A stretch of DNA of 64,000 nucleotides from contig CM056724.1 in NCBI GenBank assembly GCA_029844215.1, positions 79,937,093 to 80,001,092 on the forward strand, read 5' to 3'. The notes under the pieces were generated by a model that made no database searches, was not told the origin of the DNA, and saw only the letters and a list, made by a program, of their open reading frames with translations. Each line of letters opens with the position of its first letter. Within the stretch, counting starts at the first letter, position 1. The translations under genes were made by a program, and so were the position numbers. This document shows positions 12,047-24,751 of the stretch, piece by piece. Source of the DNA: Przewalskia tangutica (lineage: Eukaryota; Streptophyta; Magnoliopsida; Solanales; Solanaceae).

Positions 12047-12234
12047 TTAATCCTCGGAAAGTGTCTACAGACCGTATCCAGTAGAGTCTTGATTATCGGT
12101 GTGTTGTACACCACATCAATAATCAGGAGACTATAGGATATTTAGGATTGGTTTCCATTCTTCTCACTCCGAGATCGTGCCTTAGAGCTGTGTTATAAGT
12201 TGGACCCTCTAACGTATTTCTTTCCCTTACCGTT

Positions 12235-12970
12235 ATACCTCCGCGTAGGGCAAACCGGGCAGGGAGGGAAGCGGCCAGGAGGCTGCGAGTAAGTCTGAGA
12301 GGGTTCTGCGAGCACAAAGCCCAATCATCACCGCGGTGGTGCTTCATTTGGGGAGTTCTGCGACATCGCCCGGCCCAGTGAGTTTAACGCGGCGATTCCT
12401 CTGCGGCCATGATAGTTGAACCCAGTTCCACGGCCGGGAGCAGAATATAGATTGCAAAGGCGACCACATTACTAGCTATGGATTTGGCTACGAGAGTATA
12501 CCGATGTACGCGAGTCTTGATGAATATCTACGAGAGGTCGTGCGAGTAATTCTTGATTAGGCTTGAGCATGGCACGTATGCGGGCTTATGCAGCGAGCCT
12601 AAAACGTAAAGATCAGCGGGTTAACGAGGGCGGCGAAGAGGCGAGCAGCGAAGGTCCTTTGGTAACTTTGGCGAACCACCGGCGGCCAGATTAGTTATGC
12701 ACATCCACGGTGCAGTGGTCCTCCGCGGGGTTCGGGGCGTTCGGTATGCAGGAGTTGGTGGAGCTCGAGCTTAGGTTCCACGATTACGAAGGTTCCAGCC
12801 AGCCGGACTCAGTTTTTCCCTCAGTTTTCACAATGTGACAGACGTCATCCCGGGGAATGTCGTCTTTTTGTTGGTACTTGTTTTACCTGCGGCCGTCAGG
12901 GCCAGGTGTCGAAAGGACGTCCTAGTAGGAGGGATGCAACTAAGAGGACTTAGCCTTCGGGATCGATGGG
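12235..12970 (+). pseudogene. gag: gag remnant of J, short form
   Basis: The start codon position reads ATACCTCCGCG at 12235 where other copies have ATG. The segment holds the Arg/Ala-rich N-terminus, then the AARRA-type basic stretch near 12610-12670, then a zinc-knuckle zone at about 12805-12910 with RRHPGE and a Cys-rich tail. The central gag core (WDEF...FLTHFLPP) of A, D and G is missing, as in B and F. The frame is broken several times. Confidence 0.55.
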
Positions 12971-13815
12971 TAGTTCGTCACCTTCCTAATGCGCCTGCAG
13001 GCGAGTTTGATTAGAGCGATTAAGGAGTGAAGCGATGAATACGGTATATCCTTAACCTGCAGGGAATAGTATGTGTGATAAGGTGAGTATACCTTAAGTG
13101 TTACATTCTGATAGCATTGTGTATACGGTGATTAGAAATCTTGGTTAGTTAACCAAGTAAGATTTGGGGGATAGAGAAGGTGTGAGCCTTAGAGTTTTAT
13201 ACGTAGAGACCTTAGAGGTAAGGCCATCTCGAGTAAATGTGTAGTGTTATGTTTAATCCTTATCGGAGTACATAGTGCACGTGAGATTTATTGTGTGATA
13301 AGTCCCTGAGTAGTGTGGAATGAAAGAGGGTAGTTGAGCTAAGAAGACCACTAGGTTTTCGTAACGTGATTAGTGAGATTGTTAGGATCGGGAGCTAGTA
13401 TTTTGGCGTTCTGGGTCGGGTTGAGGCCACGTTGCGGGTCAACCGCGGCCTGTATGGTGGTGGGGTCTGTTTGTGGTGGTCCCTTGAGGTAGGGTCACGA
13501 GGGTGTTAGGCCCAAGTTTAGTTCACAAGCGTACGAGTTCGTGGATGCGTTCAACCAGTAGTTGGGCCGATGGGGGCAGCCCATCGTGTTTTTTCGGGAG
13601 ACCGTTTATTTGGCGATGTTGTTTTATCGGAAAGGTTGTAAGAATTTGCGGGGTGCCTACCTTCACCTTATGACGATGAAGCCGAGTTGTGGCTATTTTC
13701 GTTTTCTAAAGGTTTTACCAGCGAGGTTAAGAACTCGGTGAGTCTCGAGAATCGCATTCGCCTCGGGCGGTGTGGATTTGAGGGGTAGTTGTAGGGATTG
13801 TTGTCTCTGTGGAGG
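12971..13815 (+). other. Post-gag non-coding region of J
   Basis: Matches the reverse complement of the B internal region (25450-25990), including the GATAAGGTGAGTATACC and GGGTTGAGGCCACGTTGC blocks. No intact ORF and no RT motif is visible. Confidence 0.6.
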
Positions 13816-13945
13816 AGCGTTTAAGCTACCATTTCGGTGTTCGGATGTCGCCTTATGGCGCCTTGTAGGGCGGAAATGTAAGTTGCCGTTCGATTGGTTC
13901 GATGTTGGCAAGGTTGGATAATTGGTTGAGTTTGCTTAATGATGG
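13816..13945 (+). pseudogene. Integrase C-terminal fossil of J, truncated
   Basis: Reads about YHFGVRMSPYGAL, then GRKC and a WFDVG stretch. This corresponds to the conserved gypsy integrase region PYEALYGRKC...WFDVGE just after the DDE core. Upstream IN domains, RT and RNase H are absent. It is cut at 13945 by LTR B. The same fossil, longer, is in B and F. Confidence 0.6.
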
Positions 13946-16900
13946 TGTCACGACGAACCGGGCCGTGATCGTGCCTTACCGGGCACCTAGTGATACAACA
14001 TCGAGTAATCGGAACATAAGGCGATAACATGAAATAACGAAGTATGAAACAATAGTTCGAGAAAACTTGCCTACGGCATATCTATATAAATCAATTTAAA
14101 ACCGACGATTCATCCCATTACAACTCGCCAGCAAAGATTACTACGGACCTCTAGAATGATCGACAACAATGGCGGGACGGGGCCCGCCATACCCTGAATG
14201 TAAATACCTACAACGGCGGACTATACCACTGATAAGCCTCGGAGAAAGCGGAGCTTCCATCTGTTGACTGTGACCCTAAGGCGAGGATCAACAACGGTGT
14301 ACCTTTACTGCGGCATGAACGCAACCCCGAAGGAAGTCGATTACAACGGTACCAAGTATGTGGCCCGAAAATCGTAAATGAAATCATAATAGTCTATAAA
14401 GCAGAGACATGTATGATAACCAAACTACGATTCCTGATAAATAGCGATCAAGTCAAGTCGGGGACTCACGCCGCCAAAGTCATCACTCAAATGTAACTAT
14501 GGGTCTCACGCCCATAACATCAATCATGCCCGTGGAATACCTTCCGCCAGCTGGCGGTTTATGATATAAAAGCACCAAGAAATACACATGAACACGAGTC
14601 CCACGTGTCCTAATAAAACAATACAGGGTAAGTACGAAGGCATAACCGACTACTAGCACCCACAGTACTAACAGGGTCATAAACTGTATCATGATATCTG
14701 TCTAGACCGTCACATGATCAAAGCTGGTCACTCGCGCGATATCAAATGTGCGCGTCTAGCCCCGAACTCTCCGTAGCTCGCGTAGGCCAACCTCATAGGC
14801 CGCGTGAGGTATTCCTCGCGTCGAGGGTAGCTACTCCGGCATCGCCCCGGACTCGCGATCGCGTAGCCACAAAGACCGCATGACCACAAGGGCGCAAACT
14901 AACACGGAACTCCGTAGTTCCGCATGGATCCCCGGACCCGTGAGGTATTCTCGAATCATGGTCCTGCATCACTGAGTCTACCCGCGTGGAGGCGACTTAA
15001 CCTCGGAAACAAGTCAAGGTGAGTGGTACAATACCAACATAACGGTGAGAGTCAAACAACTTTAAGCGCGGTCGAGGGAAAACCCCCTTTACACAAAACA
15101 TCACAAGATACTAACACACGTAGCATCCTAGCATGTTTACTTATCAAATCAACAAGAAAGTATTACAAGGCTATCACAAACCAACACAATCAAGTTATAC
15201 ACACAAGGTACATTCTAATATATGATTAACAAGATCGGGTATCTATTCCCAAAGTACTTCATACATTATCTTTTAGAAGATACGTTACGTTTACAAAAGT
15301 CACACAATACGTAGTATATGAAAATAGAGTGATTATCTTTTGAAGTAAATCAAAACACTTCTTCGTAAAATCAAGTAACAACATTCTTTTCCAAATGTTT
15401 CAAGTTTGCCTAATTTCAATTACTCAAGTTTCTCATTTTCGAAAGGTTTCGTAGTTCATAATTTTAATCACTTAATGATATAATTCTCCTTTAAAAGCAA
15501 TTTGAGAAACATATGCGATACGTGAGTAGGTTATTCTTGTTTATAACAATCTTATTTAAGACCATGATCTAGGAAATGTAACATCATTTTGTCTCATCTT
15601 AGTTTCTATGCGGATGGAAGTTTCTCTTGGTTTTACTAATAAATTATTAGTCAAAAAATTTACCTTTATAATATATTCTGTGGTTTGTTCGATACTTATT
15701 CTGATTTCCGAAATCAGTAAAACATTATTGCTTTTAAAATCAAGTACTCATTACTCGCGAATGAGGTTTTACAACATTTTTAACAAAATGTTAATTACCA
15801 AGTAAAACAAGTTAAGTCTCTTATCTTTAAGATTAAGCCTCTTAACTTTTAAAATCAGTAAACCATTCTCTTTACCTCTCTTAAAACGTTATACCTAACT
15901 TCCCATAAAGCTAGTATAACTCTTCTTTATTATCACACATCAAGTCAGTTACCTTTTAAAACCACAAAGCATTTTACAAATGTACGTCTACCGTACTACA
16001 TAGTTATACACATATCATGCTAGAAAAGGTAGGAAGAGGGTTCACATACCTCGCGACGATTATCGACTAATAGCAAAACGCTCCAAGTACCTCAAACCGT
16101 CGGCTACTCCTTAAGCCAAGTAGATCGCGCCACGCATGGTACTTCAACCTATAAGGCCACAAGGCGCTTATTAACATCTAGGTCTAATCATAGAACATTC
16201 TACGTAAAATTCGGCACCTCCCCGCAATCACGCGTAAAGCTCCTCCTCTATCGAGGCCGACTCTCAAGTCAACCAGGGGGGGGGGTTTATACATCTAACC
16301 GGACGTGTACAATTCTACTTCACAGTAATGCTACACAAGTCTCATGTCTGATACCCTATGTAATTCTGATTGATTCTCTTTCTTTATATTCAGCTTAAGT
16401 CAAAAGACATTGCCAAAGCTAGGTTCGATTCTATATATAGTATACTTCAACTATATAATCTTACAACATGTAATTTCCAATTACAATAAGGGACAAGATA
16501 TTACCTCGATAAGCCCAAAATTATCCTAGTTTAATGTCGCTCACGAGCAACGTTTAGCTCGACTCCGTGCGCTCAACCGCTCCAAACCACCCTTAAAAGT
16601 TCTAACCAACTTCTACTTAATACTCCACTATCTATGGAGATTTTCCTGAGGGTTTCGTTTTTGTGCCTGTCGGACAGGATCATAGTATTTGTGGGCTTTT
16701 CGGATAAGTGTAACCTTGGAATACTACAAGGTATACGGCTCCGGTAATTGGGGTATAGTAACAATACTTTTGAGAGTATTTCTACCAAGAGGGGGGGTAT
16801 TTATACGAGACAACACCACAAGGGGGGGTGTATACCCCTCGGCCTACCCCACTAGGGGGGGGGGGTATTCTCGGCCAAGGGGGGAAGGGAACTCTCGGCC

Positions 16901-17422
16901 AAAGGGCCTTCTCAAAGGGGGAGGCTGGGGCGAGAACCACACTGAGGAGGGAGGATTTTAACACTTAGGAAATTTTAGGAATGGATGAAGAAGTCTTCCA
17001 AAGGGGGGTATTTATAGGACAAGCCAAGGCCAACCAATGGCCAAGATCATGCCAAGTGCAAGGCAAGTGTAGGGCCAAGATCATGCCAAGTGCACCTTAT
17101 CCATCTACCACAAAAATATCCTACCTACTACTTGACAAAACCCAACCATTTCGTCCAAGCCATTACCGCCCACTCTTACCAACTAGAGGGTGACAAGTGT
17201 CGCCCTCTTGTTGGTCCAAAAGGTTTCGTCTCTCGTAAAAATCCGCAAAAATTAGAAATGACATAGCCTTAATTTACCCTACGCGAGTTGTGTAAAACGT
17301 TTCGTCGAAAAACGACTCTAATCGGGTGTTGTGAACAAAAATAAATCGGCCAAGCCACTTTAAAGTCCAAACTTTTCTACATACGTCCTTACGTACATAC
17401 TCTGGAAATACGGGGTATAACA
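13946..17422 (-). repeat. LTR B (left)
   Basis: 3477 bp from TGTCACGACG to GGGGTATAACA, followed by the PPT. TATA at 17009-17016, G-run tract at 16788-16945, palindrome at 15701-15717. It lacks the 33-bp and 71-bp minisatellites of A and D. At 15862-16006 it is identical to the window's last 145 bases. Confidence 0.9.
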
Positions 17423-17824
17423 TTCTCCCCTCCTTAGAAACATTCGTCCCGAATGTTCCTTCTAAGTCTCAAAACAAACGCGCCAAGATAGTTTTCACTA
17501 CTATACTTGCGAGAACAATCGCCGCGTACATGGCCACGTAAACACCAGCGCAAATACCTCCATCCAAGTCCACGAGGAAACACCTCTAACCTCACCACCA
17601 ATACCCCTCTCGGGGTTCTAAAATATACTTCTTTCGCGCTTCTCTTTACAAAAGAAATGATCACATCTATGCTCGCCATACATGCTCGCTTCTTCCTTAC
17701 GTATCGTACCTTGCTTGTACACTCGAACTCTTACCACATTTATTCATCGCTTGATTTCCAAAACTCGGGGTTACTATCTCTAACGTGGTCATCATTAGCG
17801 GGAACACTGCGGATGGATCTCAGA
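17423..17824 (-). other. 3' end of B internal region 1, with PPT and palindrome
   Basis: PPT at 17423-17436 and palindrome ACATTCG...CGAATGT at 17440-17456. The rest is non-coding and matches 30449-30842. Element C interrupts it after GGATCTCAGA. Confidence 0.8.
17820..17824. other. Target-site duplication, left copy, for element C
   Basis: TCAGA before C pairs with TCCGA at 24747-24751 after C. The uninterrupted site in internal 2 (near 30838-30845) reads ATCTCGATACTTTC and so shows the pre-insertion context. The single mismatch is again within a CAG. Confidence 0.75.
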
Positions 17825-20202
17825 TGTCACGACCCATTCCGGGCCGTGGTAGTGCCTTACCCGGCACCCAGTAGTCATACATCGAGAGAACAATCGCGGA
17901 ATATAAAACAAGACATGCAACATGATATAATTAGAACATTTTATCGAAGAAAAGGTTGCCTTTTCGGCATATATACATAAACCAAGTTTTGCGATTACAT
18001 CCCAGTATGCATGACATGCACCTCTAAGGAAAATAACAACTATGGCGGGACAGGGCCCCGCCATACCCTGACTGTACAAACTATCTACAACAGGGAGATC
18101 ATACCCAAAAGTAGAGCCTCCGGAGAGAGTGGAGCTCCTGACACCAACGTAGAGATCCTAAGGATGTGGATCTAGTACCTGCTTTCCTCTAGAACCTGCG
18201 GCATGAACGCAGCCCAGGAGAGTCGATCTGCAGTACCAAGTATGTGAAACTATAAAGTACTTTAAATGAAATCAAAGTATTCAAAACCTTTTCACAAATA
18301 CATTCAGTTCAATTGCACATAGTGCCACATCACAACAATAACAGTAATAGGAAAACTGTAACAGGTCTAGTCTAGGCCGCGAATGATCGAAGCAAGGCCA
18401 ACCGCCCATAGTATCATTCTGCGTGCCTAGTCCTGGACTTCCGTAGTCCGCATAGGTCACACACAGACCCGCATGAGGTATTCCCCGCATCGGGGTAGCT
18501 AGCCCGGTACCCTCACGGACTTCGCGGTCGCATAGCCTCAAAAGACCGCGTAGTCCGTGGACCGCATAGGGCATCCGCGTCGGGCTAAACACCGAATGAT
18601 CAATCTCGGAGCATACCGCAGACTCCGCATAGTCTCATAGACCGCATAGGCCGTATAGACCGCATCAAGGTGTGGCAAGCCACCGGTATAATAAGTCAAG
18701 GGTAGGTGATACAAATAACGATCTGACGGACTTCAGGTTAGCAACGTAAGCGCAAGAATGACCCCTTTCACAACATTACAAGACAATTAACACATGCGGT
18801 ATCATAGTATGTCTACCTATCAACCAATCTTACTACTCTTAGTAAATCAATACAAGGCTTTTATAAACAAACAAGTAAAGTTCCTTTTATCATTCTTAAG
18901 TTGTTATACCTACTTCCCATAAAGCTAGTATAACTCTTAAGCTTTGTTTTAAAACCAAATATTACTCTTACATTAAATATGATTCATTATTCCTTTGACA
19001 TACTTCAAGGTTCTTATTATTGGGCTTAAGTCAAAAGACATTGCCGATTATCATATGTCGTCTACCGTACTATATATACTTAACATATCATGCTCGAGGG
19101 TATAGGAAGAATCACATACCTTCTCCGTGAAATCCACCGCCAAGTCGAGTATGTCGCGTGAGAGAATCGACTATAATAGTCACAGACAACTATCAAAGTC
19201 TAGACTATTACGTAGGTCATTCTAAACAGAGGGTCCTCAATTCTACGGAAAGTCGGGCAGCACAACCCTACGGTGAGTTATATAAGTCTCATGAAAGCGA
19301 TCCTATGTAAATCTGATTTGATTATTCTTCTTTAAACCCTTCTAAGTGATTAACACTTCAATTCTATTACGTAATATACTTCTAAGTATTTATACTATTC
19401 TTATTCTACAACAAGTAAGTATTCTTTAATTCAAAGAGGGTTAGGATTAGTTACCTCGGTAAGCTGATAATATCCTAGAAAAGTCGCGCTGAGCAAGGTT
19501 TTGCTCCTAAGTTGTATGCTCGAGAAACCTTAGAAGTTCTTCACAACTTCTACTAAGTGCTAAGGTATTTGGGCTAGGGTATTTTGGGCATTATAACAAT
19601 ACAAGAAGGCAACTTTTCTACCAAGGGAGGGGGGGTAGGTTTCGGCTAGGCTAGGGGGTGGGGTAGCCTCGGCCAAGCTTCTCAAGGGGAGGGGTGTGTT
19701 TGGACGAAACAACAAGAGGGAGAGGGAGGGATTTGAGACTTAGATAGATTGCTCAATTTAGGATGAAATAACTCTTCAACAAGGGGGGTATTTATAGGTC
19801 AAGACATGGCCAACCAATGGCCAAGATTATGCCAAGTGCAAGGCAAGTGTAGGGTGAGGATTTAGGCAAGTGTCCTTGGCCAACTTGCACACAAAATATC
19901 TAGCCAACTTTATGACAAGGCTTGGCATTCCAATCGGCCTTAATGCCGTGACAAGTCCACCAATGAGAGGGTGGAAAGTGTCGCCCTCTCATTGGTCCAA
20001 AGTGTTACGTCTCTCGGAAAAATCCGCAAAAATAAGAAATGACATAGCCGGAATTTATCCTATGAAAGCTGTGGAAACGTTTCGTCGGGAAACCGTTCGC
20101 TTTGTGAGTTGTGCCTAAAAATCGTCCAAGGCCTAACTTTAAGACCAAAACTTTTTGTACGTATTCCTTTACGTACATACCCTGGAAATACGGGGTATAA
20201 CA
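17825..20202 (-). repeat. 3' LTR of element C
   Basis: 2378 bp, TGTCACGACCC to GGGGTATAACA, followed by a PPT. TATA at 19789-19796. It contains short CCGCATAG-rich repeats at about 18425-18665 and a conserved AAGGTATGTG-type donor motif (opposite strand, near 19110). Confidence 0.9.
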
Positions 20203-20234
20203 TTCTCCCCTCCTTAGAAACATTCGTCGAATGT
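20203..20234 (-). promoter_or_regulatory. PPT and palindrome of C
   Basis: TTCTCCCCTCCTTAG is the PPT complement. The palindrome ACATTCGTCGAATGT at 20220-20234 lacks two central C compared with other copies. Confidence 0.78.
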
Positions 20235-20381
20235 TCCTTCCCAAGCAGATAACGAAAAGGGTTCTTCATAACTTAAGCGATTTGCAAATGCCACACGGCC
20301 ACAAAACAACATTTAGGCAAAGCGATAACGAAAATTATAAGTAGGAAAGTGAGTTACGGAGGGTGGGGAATAGGTGAGGTA

Positions 20382-20392
20382 CCTGCGCCTCG
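20382..20392 (-). other. Deletion junction in C
   Basis: Sequence left of here matches the last coding bases of G (AGGTACCTCACCTATTCC). Sequence right of here matches G after protease (GTTTGATCTGAGG). Both G endpoints contain TGAGGCG, so about 2.75 kb was lost between short direct repeats. Confidence 0.75.
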
Positions 20393-20890
20393 AGATCAAA
20401 CACCCGAACTAGATGGTAGATATACCCTTCTGCCATCTTCCTAGCCTTGGTAGGAAATAAACCTACCTCCGGCGTCTGGTGCTCCCTTCCCACTCAACAA
20501 CCGCCTCAGAAGCTGGAACCGTACTACTCTCTCTCTGCAGTCTACATTGGCATAGCAAGAGGCTAGCCAATCCATCCCCATAATCACGTCAAAGTCAATC
20601 ATCTCCAACTCTATCAAGTCGGCTAGGGTCTGACGACTGTAAATGGTTACAGGACAAGCTCTATATACCCGCCGAGCTACCACCGAATCCCCCACCGGCG
20701 TAGCTACCTCGAAAGGGGCTATGGACTCGGGCTCATCCACATCCTACTAGCAACAAGGGGAGATATATAGGACAGTAGAACCGGATCTATCAAAGCATAT
20801 ACATCAAACCGAAGCGATAAGGTACTGTGGCGACATCGGTGAGGCCTCACGATCTGTCCGGTGGACAAAGCATAAATGCGATTACGAGGA
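20393..20890 (-). pseudogene. Aspartic protease region of C
   Basis: Cleaves the polyprotein in an intact element. The active-site Asp codon lies at 20785-20787 in an LIDP-type motif, followed downstream by ISPLVASRM, then FEVATPVGDSVVARR and a MGMDWLASCYANVD stretch at about 20540-20600. These match G 49288-49543 closely. Coding stays open for about 100 codons in one frame. It then ends at the deletion junction instead of entering RT. Confidence 0.75.
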
Positions 20891-22170
20891 CCGCTAGAAT
20901 CGGACTGCGCCACGACCTCTGCCGCGACCTGCTGATCTCTGCGTACCCTGCCCTCCGGGGCGAGTAACTGTCGGGGATGAAGAAGCGGCAACAGACCCTG
21001 TAGGCTGGGCCCTACCCCCAGCGCTGCCCCCGGTCGGGCAAACTCTCGCGAAATGACCTGCGGCCAAGTATGGCAAGTTCCGTAGTAGCATAACGACTCG
21101 AATGGAATCTACCATGGCACTGCGAGCAGGACCTCGAGCGGTTAGCACCACTGCTCGAAATCAGAAGTCACGGGGCCACGACCGCCCCGCTCTGGCATCT
21201 TGTAAATGATGTAGGAGTGCTCTGGCGGTACGTGGTGCAAATCTGGACCTCTGGCGATCTTGCCCCACCCCGAGAACCACGAAAAGAACGGCCGTCTTGG
21301 CCTTCCTGCTGCGATGCTCGGTCTGCCGGTCTCTACGCTCGCCGCATCCTAATGCATGAGCTGCATCGGGTAATGTCCATGCTCGGTGAAGGGACACACC
21401 GCACAAGACTTCGGCCATATAGTCGTCTAGCCGGTGGCGTAGCGATGCACCCGGTCCTCCATATCCGCTACGGTGCAGGAACATCTGAGCCAATGAATCA
21501 AACTCGACATTGTACTCTCTGGCGTGCGTCCTCGCGCCTCGATAACAAAAATCATCCGATCGTGCCCTCTCATCTGCGGAGGCAAGAAGTGTGTGAGAAA
21601 AGCCTCAAAACTCATCCCGTCTGCTGGAGTGCATGCTCTCCCGGAAAGCTCCCATGAATCGAACCAATCATTGCGGTATCACGCGCGGCCGTCGCGAACC
21701 GAATGTCACGCAGACTCGGTCACGAAGCCTTGACCACCCGCATAATCCTCTGCAATCGACGGATGAACTCCTGCGGATCGCCCTCGGCCTCGACCAGTAA
21801 AACTCGGCGGGCTACAACTAAGGAAGTCCGTAGCCTCAAACTATCGCCTACGGTGAACAACGGGTGCTCTGAGCTGGGCCCGTGCTGGAATGGCGCCTCA
21901 AACCTCTCCTCATATCGCCACGACCTTGGCTGTGGCGAGCCATCTCCTTGTACCCTAACTCTTCTGCCCGGTGAGGTGAGGCGAGGCATCGTGGTCTCAT
22001 CGGTATTCTTTGTGGCCTAAACTCTCTTTGGGGCGGTGGCGTCGTAGAACTCGCCGTCAGAGGCATCGCCTCGGGTAAAGACTGGGCCTGAGCCCTGGTG
22101 AACCTCTGTGTCATACTAGCGACTCCGCCGCTGCCTTGCCGCCGGGCCGGGTTGCCTTACGTGGAGGCAT
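20891..22170 (-). pseudogene. gag: gag of C
   Basis: The start is the ATG at 22170-22168 in the shared ATGCCTCC context. The N-terminus includes TQRFTRAQAQSLPEAMPL. The gag core is near 21560-21610 (FEAFLTHFLPPQMRG), and the zinc knuckle GHFARVCPTGG is near 21030-21065. Frame breaks occur between these blocks. Gag and protease are adjacent without a clear separate start, which suggests a single polyprotein as in G. Confidence 0.72.
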
Positions 22171-22352
22171 AATCACTGAGGAAAGGAATACGTTAGAGGG
22201 TCCAACCTATAACACACTCTAAGCACGATCTCGAGTGAGAAGAATAGAAACCAATCCTAAATATCCTATAGCCTCACGATTATTGGTGTGGTGCACAACA
22301 CACCGATAATCAAGACTTACTAGATACGGTGCAGTAGACACTTTCCAGGATT

Positions 22353-22371
22353 AATCGCTGCGATACCACTT
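22353..22371 (-). other. PBS of C
   Basis: AATCGCTGCGATACCACTT is the complement of the initiator-Met tRNA PBS, with CAG sites read as CG-containing triplets. Confidence 0.78.
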
Positions 22372-22372
22372 T

Positions 22373-24746
22373 TGTCACGACCCATTCAGGGGCGTGGTCG
22401 TGCCTTACCCGGCACCCAAGTAGTCATACATCGAGAACAATCGTGGAATATAAAACAAGACATGCAACATGATATAATTAGAACATTTTATCCGAAGAAA
22501 AGGTTGCCTTTCGGCGTATATACATAAACCAAGTTTTGCGATTACATCCCAGTATGCAACATGACTACTGACCTCTAAGGAAAAGAACAACTAGGGCGGG
22601 ACAGGGCCACGCCATACCTACTGGATACAAACTATCTACAACAGGAGATCATACCCAAAGTAGAGCCTCGGGAGAGAGTGGAGCTCCGACACCAACGTAG
22701 AGATCCTAAGGATGTGGATCTAGTACTGCTTTCCTCTAGAACTGCGGCATGACGCGGCCCCGAAGGAGGTCAAGATAACAGTACCAAGTATGTGAAACTA
22801 TAAAGTACTTTAAATGAAATCAAAGTATTCAAAACCTTTTCACAAATACATTCGGTTCAATTGCACATAGTGCCACATCACAACAATAACGATAATAGGA
22901 AAATCAGAATGTCTAGTCTAGGCGCGAATGATCGGGCAAGGCCAACCGCCCATAGTATCATTCTGCGTGCCTAGTCACGGACTTCCGTAGTCCGCATAGG
23001 TCACACACGGACCGTGAGGTATTCCCCGCGTCGGGGTAGCTAGCCGGTACCCTCCGGACTTCGCGATCGCGCATAGCCTCAAAAGACCGCATAGTCCCAT
23101 GGACCGCATAGGCATCCCGCGTCGGGCTAAACACCGAATGATCAATCTGGAGCATACCGCACTCGCATAGTCTCATAGACCGCATAGGCCGTATAGACCG
23201 CATCAGGGTGGCAAGCCCTCGGTATAATAAGTCAAGGGTAGGTGATACAAATAACGATACAACGGACTTAGGTTAGAACGTAAGCCTGGCAAGAATGACC
23301 CCCTTTCACAACATTACAAGACAATTAACACATGCGTATCATAGTATGTCTACCTATCAACCAATCTTACTACTCTTAGAAATCAATACAAGGCTTTTAT
23401 AAACAAACAAGTAAATGTTCCTTTTATCATTCTTAAGTTGTTATACCTACTTCCCATAAAGCTAGTATAACTCTTAAGCTTTGTTTAAAACCAATTATTA
23501 CTCTTCTGTTAAATATGATTCATTATTCCTTTGACATACTTCAAGGTTCTTATTATTCAGGCTTAAGTCAAAAGACATTGCCGATTATCATATGTACGTC
23601 TACCGTACTATATATACTTAACATATCATGCTCAAGGGTATAGGAAGAATCACATACCTTCTCGGCGAAATCCACCTGCCAAGTCGAGTATGTCGTGAGA
23701 GAATCGACTATAATAGTCACAGACAACTATCAAAGTCTAGACTATTCGTAGGTCATTCTAAGCAGAGGGTCCTCAATTCTACGGAAAGTCGGGCAGACAA
23801 CCCTACGGTGAGTTATATAAGTCTCATGTGAAAACGATCCCATGTAAAATCTGGTTTGATTATTCTTCTTTTAAACCCTTCTAAGTGATTAACACTTCAA
23901 TTCTATTCTGTAATATACTTCTAAGTATTTATACTATTCTTATTCTACAACAGTAAGTATTCTTTAATTCAAAAGAGGGTTAGGATTAGTTACCTCGGTA
24001 AGCCCAATAATATCCTAGAAAAAGTCGCGCCTGAGCAAGGTTTTGCTCCTAAGTTGTATGCTCCACGGACACCTTAGAAGTTCTTCACAACTTCTAGTAA
24101 GTGCTACGGAATTTGGGCTAGGGTTTTTTGGGCATTATAACAATACAAGAAGGCAACTTTTCTACCACGGGAGGGGGGGTAGGTTTCGGCTAGGCTAGGG
24201 GGTGGGGTAGCCTCGGCCAAGCTTCTCAAGGGGAGGGGTGTGTTTGGACGAAACAACAAGAGGGAGAGGGAGGGATTTGAGACTTAGATAGATTGCTCAA
24301 TTTAGGATGAAATAACTCTTCAACAAGGGGGGTATTTATAGGTCAAGACATGGCCAACCAATGGCCAAGATTATGCCAAGTGCAAGGCAAGTGTAGGGTG
24401 AGGATTTAGGCAAGTGTCCTTGGCCAACTTGCACACAAAATATCTAGCCAACTTTATGACAAGGCTTGGCATTCCAATCGGCCTTAATGCCGTGACAAGT
24501 CCACCAATGAGAGGGTGGAAAGTGTCGCCCTCTCATTGGTCCAAAGTGTTACGTCTCTCGGAAAAATCCGCAAAAATAAGAAATGACATAGCCGGAATTT
24601 ATCCTATGAAAGCTGTGGAAACGTTTCGTCGGAAAACCGTTCGCTTTGTGAGTTGTGCCTAAAAATCGTCCAAGGCCTAACTTTAAGACCAAAACTTTTT
24701 GTACGTATTCCTTTACGTACATACCCTGGAAATACGGGGTATAACA
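22373..24746 (-). repeat. 5' LTR of element C
   Basis: 2374 bp, nearly identical to 17825-20202. TATA at 24333-24340. The region 24261-24740 matches 19720-20197 almost without change, indicating a recent insertion. Confidence 0.9.
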
Positions 24747-24751
24747 TCCGA

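Larger units (their letters stand above)
11467..13945 (+). mobile_element. Element J: 5'- and 3'-truncated family I element
   Basis: Plus-strand family I element seen only in part. An LTR 3' fragment (11467-12027), PBS and internal region are present. The LTR's 5' part is cut by insertion of H, and the internal region stops within an IN fossil at 13945, where LTR B begins. The right-hand remainder was not found in the window. Confidence 0.78.
17825..24746 (-). mobile_element. Element C: family II deletion derivative (gag-PR only)
   Basis: Complete minus-strand element: 3' LTR 17825-20202, internal 20203-22372 (2170 bp), 5' LTR 22373-24746. A 5-bp duplication TCAGA/TCCGA flanks it. Compared with G (internal 4902 bp) it keeps PBS, gag, protease and PPT but lacks RT, RNase H, IN and chromodomain. 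The deletion joins the GATCTGAGGCGC region of G (about 49695) to the AGGCGAGGTACC region (about 52455). It would depend on another element for copying. Confidence 0.9.

Noticed and set aside
12010..12060. tRNA gene suggested by tRNA-like sequence
   Set aside because: Only the 17-18 base PBS matches a tRNA end. No cloverleaf follows.
13941..13945. GATGG before LTR B paired with ACCAT after LTR E as a target duplication
   Set aside because: They are not direct repeats, and B and E belong to different LTR types, so they do not bound one insertion.
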